Shown in pieces: positions 18,591 through 29,420 of a stretch of DNA of 64,000 nt (positions within the stretch are counted from its first letter, which is position 1; each line of letters starts with the position of its first letter). This DNA comes from Andrena cerasifolii (taxonomy: Eukaryota > Arthropoda > Insecta > Hymenoptera > Andrenidae). The stretch is from contig NC_135124.1 of assembly GCF_050908995.1 (NCBI RefSeq), positions 744,001 to 808,000 of the forward strand, written 5' to 3'. The notes beneath the pieces were generated by a model, which was given only the letters and a program-made list of their open reading frames with translations, made no database searches and had not been told where the DNA came from. Made by a program: the position numbers and the translations under genes.

Positions 18591-19284
18591 CTGTTTGTAT
18601 GTTTGTACAGGGTGTCCCACCTAAGACTGGGCAGCGCGATATCTCCTAAAGTATTGGAGATAAAAAATTAAAAAAAATTTTTAATTGAATGGTTCGAGAG
18701 GGCCAATTTATAAGCCGAGACGATTTTTTCATTATTATTATTATTTTAAAAGATACGATGGTCAAGTTCGGTTTTTCAAATGGAACTATTTTTTTTTTGA
18801 ACACCTGAGTTGATAGTGCGTTCCAAGACAAATTGAATAAGCTTTAATGTATACACTTTATTTCCACTGGTTTTTAAGATATTGCGCTTGCAAAATTACT
18901 GATTTTCACAGGAAGAAAACCCTCTGGAATAGCAAGGACCGGGGTCGGTCTTACTGGCGCCACGGGTGGCATTGCCTGTTGAAACTGATACCTATAGTGA
19001 GCCGCATTAATATTCGGACACAGTGGTACTTGGAAATATATTGTTGTGTATCTGTAGTAATTCTGGAAATAAGGGATTCGTGTTTTTTTTTATGATTTAG
19101 TACACTTATTCTAGTTGCTAATAACGTAAGATTTTTTTATTTAATTTATACCGTTTTTTTTTTTGTTAATCAATGGTAAACGAAATAATGCCTAATTGTG
19201 ACGTCGCAAAAATATTCGGACACTCTGCAAACCATAATGCTTTTATGTAAAATATACGTATACTTTAAGAAAATTACATCAATT

Positions 19285-20508
19285 TTAATATTTTGTTGGA
19301 TTGCCCTTTTGTTTAAGTACATGATTTAAACGTTTGGGCATACTAGAAGTAATTTTATTTAAGTATTCTAACGGAATACGTGACCATTCTTCGGTTAATC
19401 GTAATTTTAATTCGTCTTTCGACTTTATGGGTGTTATTCTGATTCGACGATCTAAGTAATCCCATAAATTTTCGATCGGATTTAAGTCTGGTGACTATGG
19501 AGGTGGGTGCGATACCGTTGGAGAATTATACAGTAAATATTGTTGCGAGCACCCTTTGGTTGGAATCCAGGGCCTGCTGGTGCTCGTGACAGGAACAAGA
19601 GGACAGCGAGAAGAAGGCGATCGGATCGATCGCCTGTCAAGCTGTCATTCGATAGCCAGACGCCATTACGTGCAGACGCATCGACATTTACATATTTCTC
19701 GCGCGTTTGTGATTGCCGAGCCGAAACCATAACAATATTCTTGAACTATACGTGATCTGTGTTTGGGGTCATTATCCTGATAAAATTTAAAACTGTTACG
19801 AATGTTCATATTAATAGCACTTTTATGTAAGTTTTGTTTTAGAATATTTAAATATTTATTTTTATCTACAATTCCATCAATGAAAACTAATTCGGCCATT
19901 CCAGCAGCCGAAATATAACCCCAAACCATCACACTTCCACCACCGTGTTTCACTGTTGGTCTGAGATTTTTAGAGTGAAGCTTTTCATTGGCTTTACGCC
20001 ATACCAGTTTTCGGCCATCGGACCCAAAAATATTAAATTTACTCTCATCTGCAAAAATTAGTTTTCCACCACGTTTCCTCTTTAGAAATGTATTCTATGG
20101 CGAAGAATAATCTTTTCTTCGATTCACACCGTTAATGTATGGCTTCTTTCGGGGAACTCTACCGTTGTATCCACTTTCATTGAGCATTCGACGAACTGTG
20201 TCAGAACGAACTTTCTTTCCAGTCTGTTCAAACAATTCTGCCGCCAACCTTGGTGCACTTAATTTAGGATCTTTATTCACTTTTCTAATAATTTTACGTT
20301 TGTCACGAATATCGAGTAACTTTGGACGACCTGTTTGAACAACAGATTCAATTCTATCCTCACGATTATATCTCCGTACAATGTCTGCTACAGTATTCTT
20401 ACTCAAATTTAGTAATGTACCGATTTCCCGATACGATTTTCCTTTTCCGCGATTATAAATAAGGAGTTGGCGTGTATCGAACGACGTCTTTTTACCTTTA
20501 CGTACCAC
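19285..20508 (-). pseudogene. Tc1-type transposase, broken
   Basis: A minus-strand Tc1-family transposase, which cuts and pastes the element. The N-terminal part holds two helix-turn-helix-like regions (YREIGTLLNLSKNTVADIVRRY and APRLAAELFEQTGKKVRSDTVRRML). The DDE domain shows Asp in FADESKFNIFG, the glycine-rich KHGGGSVMVWG, Asp in YQDNDPKH and, beyond the LTR insertion, Glu in SPDLNPIENLW. Lesions: an in-frame stop near 20095, a 194-bp solo LTR within the Asp-to-Glu interval, and no clear initiating Met (the expected start reads GTG). The C-terminus (KQKGNPTKY) is present. Confidence 0.85.
19541..19734 (+). mobile_element. Solo Gypsy LTR inside Tc1 transposase
   Basis: Starts TGTTGCGAGCACC and ends CCATAACA, flanked by ATAT on both sides (4-bp target duplication). 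The first 150 bp match the LTR at 229-501 closely, but the 3' part is about 80 bp shorter. Confidence 0.9.
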
Positions 20509-21274
20509 TTTCACAAAAAATACGTGCGGTATGAATGAATGTTGAATTGAAACTAAGTCTACAAGGTAGTGCTTACATCTTGTGTATACAAACATTGCCA
20601 CCGTGCAATCTAACTGGCTTAACAGGACGACCAAACCGCAAAGCATACGTGATGTCCGAATATTTTTGCGACGTCACAATTAGGCATTATGTCGTTTACC
20701 ATCAATTAACAAGAAGGTGTATAAATTAAATAAAAAAAATCTTACGTTATTAGCAACTAGAATAAGTCTACTAAATCATAAAAAAAACAACGAATCCCTT
20801 ACTTCCAAAATTACTACAGATACACAGCAATATATTTCTAAGTACCACTGTGTCCCAATATTAATACGAGTCACTGTACCTGCCAAAGGACTACGACAGG
20901 GTTCGCAGGCCCAAAAGCTGGACAATTCTTTTCCGTCAGAAATGCTACTTAGGTAAGTACATCTGCAGTATCGAGAAGCGCACCGTTACTTTTATTTCGC
21001 ACTTGCATCTACGCTCAGTTCTTTTGGGATGTAAGTTGGATTGGTTAGGTTAGGAAGAGTGAAAGTTGCTAGACTAAATTTCTACCATAGAGAGCAGATT
21101 GAATCAGAACCAATCGGATTTGCATCCCTCACAAACGGCTGCTCTCTTGAAGAGGCCCGATGAGGAATATGACTTACTTTAATTACAGTACATGTGTGTT
21201 TTGTAATAAAGTGTTTCTATCGTCTCCTAAATTCAACAACTGGCATCCAGACATCTACGCTCCTACAATCCACC

Positions 21275-21400
21275 GGCAATACTCCTCGTGGAGAGACACA
21301 GGAAGAAAGGGAGTATAAACTCGAGCTTCGATATCAAAACAAAAGCATGCGTTGACGTATTCCGTGCGAGAGAAGGTGGGCATTGGGGAGGAGGTATTGC
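21275..21400. repeat. Dispersed repeat F in loop of element A
   Basis: A block with GTATAAACTCGAGCTTCGATATCAA-type sequence and CAAAAGCATGCGTTGACGTATT. Relatives lie near 37275-37445, 37560-37720 (inverted), 40520-40670, 43527-43565, 49722-49925 (inverted) and 60200-60345. Confidence 0.5.
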
Positions 21401-22069
21401 TGTGAAGAGGGCCTCTTCAAGAGAGCAGCCGTTTGTGAGGGATGCAAATCCGATTGGTTCTATTACAATCTGCTCCCTATGGTTGAAATTTAGTCTAGCA
21501 ACTTTCACTCCACCTAACCTAACCAATCCAACTTACATCCCAAAAGAACTGAGCGTAGATGCAAGTACGAAATAAAAGTAACGGTGCGCTTCTCGATACC
21601 GCAGATGTACCTACATAAGTAGCATTTCTGACGGAAAAGAATTGTCCAGCTTTTGGGCCTGCGAACCCTGTCGTAGACCTTTGGCAGGTAGGTATCAGTT
21701 TGAACAGGCAATGCCACTCGTGGCGCCAGTAAGACCGACCCCAATCCTTGCTATTCCAGAGGGTTTTCTTCCAGTGAAAATCAGTAATTTTGCAAGCGCA
21801 ATATCTTAAAAACCAGTGCAAATAAAGTGCATACATTAAAGCTTATTCAATTTGTCTTGGAACGCACTATCAACTCAGGTGTTAAAAAAAATAGTTCTAT
21901 TTGAAAAACCGAACTTGATCATCGTATCTTTTAAAGTAATAATAAAAAAAATCGTCTCGGCTAATAAATTGGCCCTCTCGAACCATTCAATTACATATTT
22001 TTTAAAAAATTTTATCTCCAATTCTTTAGAAGATATCGCGCTGTCTAGTCTTAGGAGGGAGACCCTGTA

Positions 22070-22453
22070 TGTTCTTATGTTTGTATGTTCGTATGTTTGT
22101 ATGTTTGCATGTTTGCATGTTTGCATGTTTGTATGTTTGTATGTTTGTATGTTTGTATGTTTGTATGTTTGTATGTTTGTATGTTTGTATGTTTGTATGT
22201 TTGTATGTTTGTATGTTTGTATGTTTGTATGTTTGTATGTTTGTATGTTTGTATGTTTGTATGTTTGTATGTTTGTATGTTTGTATGTTTGTATGTTTGT
22301 ATGTTTGTATGTTTGTATGTTTGTATGTTTGTATGTTTGTATGTTTGTATGTTTGTATGTTTGTATGTTTGTATGTTTGTATGTTTGTATGTTTGCATGT
22401 TTGCATGTTTGCATGTTTGCATGTTTGTATGTTTGTATGTTTGTATGTTTGTA
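22070..22453. repeat. (TATGTTTG)n microsatellite, about 47 units
   Basis: Nearly perfect 8-bp repeat with a few GCATGTTTG variants near both ends. As eight is not a multiple of three, all frames read as long Cys/Met/Val- or Gln/Thr/Lys-rich ORFs on both strands, which are artefacts. Confidence 0.97.
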
Positions 22454-22880
22454 AATATTTAAAAATAAAATGAACCCCGTGCGGTTGAAAAAATTACGCA
22501 GTCATCAATAAATATAACCCATAACCACAAATCCAAACGACTTGAAATGAGCCACTCGCGTTCTTTACGAATACGACAAAATGCCGCTGCGTTCGGGACG
22601 CGAGGCGCATCGCGATTACCGAAAATACACAATTTATCGAGAAATGATCCGTCACGTATGTATGAATAGTAAAACTAAAACTTTGCAGGCGTTCATAGTA
22701 TATCACCATCGAAATTGTAGTACAAGAAAAGAATTATTTTTTAGTGACTGTAGCACTACAACGTTTCAGCAAACTGTTAAACTGAATACAACAATACAAG
22801 ATATTTGTAAAGATGTCTGAGCTGTGAAATGTAAATCCACAAACACTAAAAACTAGAAAATAAAAAATATATAAAAAAAA
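22454..22880. other. Unassigned sequence
   Basis: Short ORFs only, for example 22581-22820 (79 codons) which starts MPLRSGREAHRDYRKYTIYREM. No family recognised; possibly an exon fragment. Confidence 0.3.
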
Positions 22881-22883
22881 ATT

Positions 22884-23712
22884 ATGCTAAACGATTTTAT
22901 TAAAAATGTAGTAAAAACTAAATTAAAATGCACTAAAAACTAAAAAATAATTCTTTTCTTGTACTTCAATTTTGATGGTGTTATCACTTTAACCCTTCGT
23001 GGTCACAACTTCTTATAATCACAAGTTGGTCACACGGGGTTCACTGTACCCCAGCGACATTATTTGAGTTACCATTTTCGTATTTTTTAATCTTTTAACT
23101 TTTCACTGATAATTGTACGTTCGTAATACTTATACAATCATGGTCTAATAGTCTTTTTCTAGAAATGTAAACTTTTTTTATGATAAAATTTGTATTGGAA
23201 AATGAGAGATTTTCCACGGTTGTGGGAAAAAAGCGATTTCTTAATTTTTTCAAAATTTTTTTTCTTGCGATAAATCCCCTTTGGAAGTCGTAAAGACACG
23301 ACATTTTAACTCGAAAATTATTTTTGGGGTACAATACACCCCGTGTGACCACGAAGGGTTAAATAAAATCGTGGGGCACCATGTACAACCAGAAGTTTAA
23401 GAATCGGTTGGCAAATGGAACATCATCAACTACAGTTTATCAATTTTAAGTCACATTACAATCTGTATCCCGCAATTAAAATCTTTTGTTTTATTAATGC
23501 GAATGAAAACTTTATAACTACAAATTCATTTCGATATTTGCTTCTGTATTAAGGTGATTCATATCCTGTTATGAAATATCGTGCCTCACGATTTTATTTA
23601 AAGTGATATTGACACCATCAAAACTGAAGTACAAGAAAAGAATTATTCTTTAGTTTTTAGTGCATTTTAATGTAATCTATACTACATTTTTAATAAAATA
23701 GTTTAACATAAA
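22884..23712. mobile_element. Inverted-repeat MITE hosting a nested TTAA MITE
   Basis: The left arm (22884-22992 and 23359-23380) and the inverted right arm (about 23570-23712) share GTACTTCA(A/G)TTTTGATGGTG, TATCACTTTAAATAAAATCG and flanking A/T-rich sequence. The left arm is split at TTAA by the element at 22993-23358; the right arm is intact there. Confidence 0.6.
22993..23358. mobile_element. piggyBac-type MITE with TTAA duplication
   Basis: The 366-bp element starts CCCTTCGTGGTCACA and ends TGTGACCACGAAGGG, flanked by TTAA at 22989-22992 and 23359-23362. Terminal CCC/GGG and TTAA are the hallmarks of piggyBac-like elements. No coding capacity. Confidence 0.8.
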
Positions 23713-23725
23713 AATTTGTTTTCAT

Positions 23726-23981
23726 TGTTGCGCCGGGGCGTCTCTATCGCAGGCCACCCCGACACAAAGGAGGAGAATAATGATTACACGGGTGTACACA
23801 CGAATGAACTATATTGTTACACAGAACAATAGTTTACAAAGGTACGACCCGCACCCGAACGCAATGGTGTTCGGTAGAAGACTGTCTTGTCGGCCTCCCG
23901 ATCGAGAGGGCTAACCTTCTTCTGTCTTCAGTTACGAACACCAGCAGGCAATGCGCGGGCCTATACCAGGTGCTCGAAACA
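23726..23981 (-). mobile_element. Solo LTR, related Gypsy family
   Basis: TGTT...AACA ends on both strands. In minus orientation it starts TGTTTCGAGCACC and shares the GCCTGCTGGTG block with the LTR at 229-501. No matching target duplication is seen. Confidence 0.5.
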
Positions 23982-24525
23982 ATATATTTTTTTATATTGT
24001 ACATTTTCTTCTATTATTTTTTTTTGATTTATTTGATAAGACTCTTTTCCGTCCTCGACTTTTTATGTAGTTGGCATAATTTTTTTTACTTTTTTTAAGT
24101 TTTTTATGGGGATCTCACTTGTTTTTACAAAGATAATTTGCACAGTGAATAACTTCAGATAATTTTTAATACTATAAATTACAAAGGTTCATCATCAACA
24201 GCAATGAATAGTCTTATCACGGGACAGAATTAAGGATAAATTCTACTTAAGTTTAACAACAACGAAAAGAAACCATGTAAGTACACAGCATTGCCTATCT
24301 ATATGTACTATATGTACAGTACTTTGTGTACAGTACATGGCGCGCGAGGCAGCTTATGGCGCTGAACGTTTTTAACATTGAACTGTAATAACACACCACA
24401 ATTAACGCCTTTCGAAGAAAAATATTTATATTTACACATAATTGAAGCAGAAGATGGAGCAGTGCGATCTACGTCAGACTATGTACACACAAAGTTCCAG
24501 GTATGGTTTTGCATGCGCAATTATT
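23982..24525. other. AT-rich spacer
   Basis: No gene supported. 24460-24525 matches, inverted, the sequence near 32720-32790, so part of the dispersed repeat that forms the outer part of the palindrome extends here. Confidence 0.35.
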
Positions 24526-26511
24526 CATTCAATTATCTCGACATAGGAGCACGCATGATAATTTATAAATATAAATAAATACTAAATGTGTCCTATTTCA
24601 GTTAACGATGCACACGAAGAGAATTATCTCAACAGCTGAAAGTGCAATTAGCGATTACAAAGTGAAGTGTAATTGATTTAGTAATTATACTTAAATAAAG
24701 AAACAAGAAATGAATGAATTACGATTAATTAAATGAAGAAACAAAGATTCATCAAATGAAAGTTTGAATTAAGAACACACATCTGTTATAAGATGTAAAT
24801 AATATAAAGTAAGAATTTCCCTCCCTCCTGCCCCGCCCCCTCAACGTCCCACAGTGGTATTCGGCATTACTCAGCTTCATCAGGAAGGCCATAAAATTGT
24901 CTTGCCTCCTCCCCGCCCTGCTCTGGTGCCCCGATCTGAAATGATAAATTAAGTGAATTTAATTATAATTGTTAAATTGATTATACCACAATTTCTATTA
25001 CCTTTTCAATGTGTAAAGTTACAATATTATGTTATTCAAATAAATATAAAAAGAAAAACTCACAAGAACATAAATAAATCACAGAAATCACTGATTTATT
25101 TTTGTAAAAACACTTTGTGTTTTAACAAAACACATGTAGGCCACCGGAAGTGCACGAACACCGGCCCCACTGCTGATGCAGTCCCCGGTACCGGTGGTAG
25201 CAGCGCTGCCGGTGCAGCTCCGCCGGTGGTGGTAGTGGCAGCGCCGTCACTGTAACTGCCATCAAAATATCGTCATCAGAGCCTGGAAAAATAAATTTGA
25301 ATGAATGAAAAATTAAATATAAATTTTTATTATTTAATTTTTCTGTTACTTTATAATATAATGAAACTCACAATATAACAGAGCGTCCTCCTCTGTTCTC
25401 TACAAAAATTAACAAACATTTAATTAGCAAAAAAAGCAAAATAACATAGGCGAAGTGCTTACCAAAGACTTTCAAAATGTTGTAGCTTACATGCACATTC
25501 GTTAGTTTTATTCGTGACAATGAATAAATTCAGATTTCCCCCGAACTATACAGGGTGTCCCAAAAATGCTGCGGTTCCTTGAAGGGGGTGACTCAGGGGG
25601 TTATTGCAAACAACTTTTCCCTTTGCGAAAATGTTCTCCGAGTTTTCGTTAACGAGATATTAACAAAAAGCACCGACCGATCAGAGCGCGAGCCTTCCGC
25701 TAGAGCTCTCGCGTTAGCGTGGCCGCGTGCCGGGCCGCGCTGCGAGTACGAACAAGCAAGGTCTCATGCATCGCAGGAAATTGCGTAGAATGGCAAATGA
25801 AAAAGACGTAACAAAAAAATCGAACCTTTTACCATGATTTGTTTGCCATTTAAAGTGAATAACAAATAAAGGATAAATGGATGAAAATCATGTGTAACGT
25901 AAAAAGACGAATAAACAGTTGTTTTTTTTTAGAAGAATCGAGAATAATAATTTTTTGTAGTGAGAGGATAAGGAACAGGTAAATTTCTTTTTTTAATAAC
26001 GTACAAACGAAAAGGTAATGCAACAGGGAACGAACGAAAAGTGATCGTAGTTCGTTATTGTGATAAAAATCCGTAGTTCAATAACGGCCGACACTGTTGC
26101 TGATAATGAATAAAAGTCCGTTTAAAAACTCAGAAGAAAAATTTACGTACGGAAATGTGGAGAATTATCGCCGGAATTTAGCCATCGCTTGCGTTAAATT
26201 TAAAAATGAATGCTCACCAATAAAGTAACTAAAACTCACCCTTGTTGGAAATTCGCCTGCAGCTTGAAAACCTGTGGCACTGGGTCACTGAACCGATCCT
26301 GGTCATCGATGGACGAGCTCGGTGCACAGCTGGTTACAGGTATACGACACTACCCAAAGTAAAGGGTCGCAATGTCAGGTGCGTCCAGGTTAATGTACCG
26401 AATATTCACTTCACTGCACGGTTACTAACACTGATCACTTAATTTACTTTTCATGGAACGTGTTGTTCCTACGTTTTAAAAATTGGTGGCCCCGAAAGGG
26501 GCCGATTGTTG

Positions 26512-27830
26512 TTAATGTAAGAATGACTCCACGTGGCCACCGTCATTGATGTTGCATTGCTCAGCCCGGAGAATTAATTGCCTTTGTACGCCCTGCAATG
26601 TTAGCGGCGTAATGTTTGCCACTGCTGCGTGAATAAGCGCAATGGCTTCTTCGGGTGTGTCCACCGGATGACGATACACCTCATTCTGAAATGATTGTTG
26701 TTCAACAAATACAAAACGTAAGTAAAAAAAAAAGAATATCTGCAACAGGAATAAGTAAAGAGTAACAGCAATAATCAAATTACCTTCAGGTAGCCCCAGA
26801 AGAAAAAATCCAGCGGATTCATATCCGGTGACCGTGGGGGCCACGCAACGTGGGTCTCCCGCCCGCCGCGGCCGATCCACCTGTCTTGAAAGGTTTCACC
26901 TAAATAAGCGCGGACATTCGCGGCGTAGTGTGGCCAGCATGCTGGTATTACATGTTCTGTCGGATCTCATATGGAATATCGTCCATAAGATCCGGCAGAA
27001 CATGTTCCAGAAAATCTTTATACTTTGGGCCGTCCAGCCTGTCTGGCATAATGTACGGCCCAACGATAAATTCGTCACAAATGCCGGCCCATAGGTTGAT
27101 CGACCAACGGATTTGTGCTGCACGTGGACAAAGTGCTAGGGGATTTTCATCGCTCCACACATACATATTGTGGGAATCGTAGCATCCTTCCCTGTCGAAG
27201 AGTGCTTCATCCGTCCACAATATGTATTTGGTGAACGACGGATTCCTTCGTACTTCTCCCAACAGCCACGTGGAATACTGAATCCGCTGGATGTAATCCC
27301 CGGGGTGCAAATGTTGCACCCGTACATATTTGTACGGATGCAACAGGCGATCCCTGAGAATTCGGTGCACCGTCATACGGCTGACACTAGAACAAATGCA
27401 AAAACATCCACTATTAGATTACATTTTTTTTTCTTAATTAATAATTGCTGCAGTTATCTTCAACTGTGACTTACTTTAGGCAGCGGCTCAAGATGCGGAC
27501 ACTGATCGTTGGATCTGCTTCAACGGCGTCAATGATTCTCTCGACGGTGCCCAGATTTCGCGCTGCTGCGGGTCTGCCCACCTCGCTGCCTCGTGGCATC
27601 ATGGACTCCGTCGAGAAAAGCCTCGACGCTAAACGGCAAAACGTATCCTCGCTTGGCGTTTGGATACCAGGATATTCTAGCGCAAATGCTAGCGCAGCAG
27701 CACTTGCGTCCCCGTTGTTCCGGGCGTACACCCAGAACATCCTGTAATATTCTTGGGCCGTGAACATTTCTGGGACGTCATTGCTAGCTGACTGACAAGA
27801 TTTTCTCCAAGTAACTTCCTCTACCCGCAA
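26512..27830 (-). pseudogene. Element B transposase, left-arm copy (complete in length)
   Basis: Three exons on the minus strand: 27830-27475, 27386-26784, 26685-26512, with introns of 88 and 98 nt that have GTAAGT or GTAATT donors and CTAG or TTTCAG acceptors. The N-terminal region has a helix-turn-helix-like part (GSEVGRPAAARNLGTVERIIDAVEADPTISVRILSRCL); the DDE-type core shows Asp in YILWTDEALF, then WSDENP and SINLWAGI. Where relatives of this family have QHDG with the second catalytic Asp, this copy reads QHAG just after a TAA stop, with small indels behind it. The later SPDMNPLDFFFWGYLK region survives. A probable start is MFTAQEYYRM, 20 codons into the frame. Confidence 0.75.
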
Positions 27831-28276
27831 GTAGCTTCTCTAGTTCCATTATGAGTTAACCCCCACCAGGACAAGAGGCTGTAGGTAAAAAGAAACCAGC
27901 ACATTTTCGAAACACACGTGCTTTGCAGAAGTGCAACGAACGACCCATCCTACACTTTCACATAAGTCAGCGCTCCGTCCTTTTACTGCCAATGTACCCG
28001 TTGCTTCGAGATAGACAGCAGACACCACGTGTTTCGGTTCGAAAGGGTCCGAAGGGAAAAGAAACAGAAACTCTTCGAGTTGGTATAAAGAAGAAAATGC
28101 ATAGCATTTCTCTTTCCCCTTTCCGATACCCTGAGTTCACCTCTGCTACGAGGCGAAACCAATTAAGTCATAAATTATCCAAAACTGTAGGAAAACGTTC
28201 TCTACCGCCGACTAGCGGGACAATACGGTCATAAACCGCGACCCTGGAGAAATCTCGCTGGAGAAATCTTCGCTCT
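27831..28276. other. Unique centre of the palindrome
   Basis: Upstream region of the left transposase, possibly with its promoter. Part (28205-28250, ACTAGCGGGACAATACGG) resembles dispersed repeat D found at 37.0, 37.9 and 38.9 kb. No gene seen. Confidence 0.4.
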
Positions 28277-29420
28277 GGCTTTTCTCGACGGGGTCCATGA
28301 TGCCGCGAGGCAGCGAGGTGGGCAGACCCGCAGCAGCGCAAAATCTGGGCACCGTCGAGAGAATCATTGACGCCGTTGAAGCAGATCCAACGATCAGTGT
28401 CCGCATCTTGAGCCGCTGCCTAAAGTAAGTCACAGTTGAAGATAACTGCAGCAATTATTAATTAAGAAAAAAAAATGTAATCTAATAGTGGATGTTTTTG
28501 CATTTGTTCTAGTGTCAGCCGTATGACGGTGCACCGAATTCTCAGGGATCGCCTGTTGCATCCGTATAAATATGTACGGGTGCAACATTTGCACCCTGGG
28601 GATTACATCCAGCGGATTCAGTATTCCACGTGGCTGTTGGGAGAAGTGCGAAGGAATCCGTCGTTCACCAAATACATATTGTGGACGGATGAAGCACTCT
28701 TCGACAGGGAAGGATGCTACGATTCCCACAATATGTATGTGTGGAGCGATGAAAATCCCCTAGCACTTTGTCCACGTGCAGCACAAATCCGTTGGTCGAT
28801 CAACCTATGGGCCGGCATTTGTGACGAATTTATCGTTGGGCCGTACATTATGCCAGACAGGCTGGACGGCCCAAAGTATAAAGATTTTCTGGAACATGTT
28901 CTGCCGGATCTTATGGACGATATTCCATATGAGATCCGACAGAACATGTAATACCAGCATGCTGGGCCACACTACGCCGCGAATGTCCGCGCTTATTTAG
29001 GTGAAACCTTTCAGGACAGGTGGATCGGCCGCGGCGGGCGGGAGACGTTGCGTGGCCCCCACGGTCACCGGATATGAATCCGCTGGATTTTTTCTTCTGG
29101 GGCTACCTGAAGGTAATTTGATTATTGCTGTTACTCTTTACTTATTCCTGTTGCAGATATTCTTTTTTTTTTACTTACGTTTTGTATTTGTTGAACAACA
29201 ATCATTTCAGAATGAGGTGTATCGTCATCCGGTGGACACACCCGAAGAAGCCATTGCGCTTATTCACGCAGCAGTGGCAAACATTACGCCGCTAACATTG
29301 CAGGGCGTACAAAGGCAATTAATTCTCCGGGCTGAGCAATGCAACATCAATGACGGTGGCCACGTGGAGTCATTCTTACATAAACAACAATCGGCCCCTT
29401 TCGGGGCCACCAATTTTTAA
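28277..29420 (+). pseudogene. Element B transposase, right-arm copy, lacks 5' end
   Basis: Exons 28277-28424, 28513-29112 and 29211-29420, with the same two introns. The middle exon encodes the same 142 residues as the left copy up to the same TAA, and the same Asp-to-Ala change follows. The first part of exon 1 is missing because the palindrome ends at 28277. At the 3' end a TAA of the left copy is AAA here, so the frame runs on 12 codons. Confidence 0.75.

Larger units (their letters stand above)
18995..20876 (-). mobile_element. Tc1-like element with nested solo LTR
   Basis: Terminal inverted repeats (T/C)AGTGA(C/G)(C/T)CG(C/T)ATTAATATT are followed by a longer matching block (ACAGTGGTACTTGGAAATAT). 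Flanked by TA duplications at 18993-18994 and 20877-20878; an uninterrupted copy of the target (GATACCTACCTGCC, at 63510) confirms a clean TA insertion into element A. Without the LTR it is about 1.7 kb. Confidence 0.85.
18608..22067. mobile_element. Fold-back element A, long inverted arms, interrupted by Tc1 element
   Basis: The left end is CAGGGTGTCCCAC preceded by TA; the right end is ...ACCCTG followed by TA. The arms are about 665 bp (18608-21162 without the Tc1 insertion, and 21405-22067), with a loop of about 240 bp. No transposase is found. It inserted in a (TGTTTGTA) repeat: two units remain on the left and a very long tract is on the right. Half copies occur at 60055-61045 and 63177-63625, and a fragment at 38370-38560. 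Confidence 0.7.

Noticed and set aside
21852..22473. Long ORFs of Cys/Met/Val and Gln/Thr/Lys repeats on both strands
   Set aside because: They are translations of an 8-bp microsatellite in all frames.
25140..25255. Ala/Val/Pro-rich ORF in the palindrome arms (also near 30641)
   Set aside because: Codes only in one short frame, the diverged copy at 32.1 kb breaks it, and splice-like motifs there are not matched by a gene.
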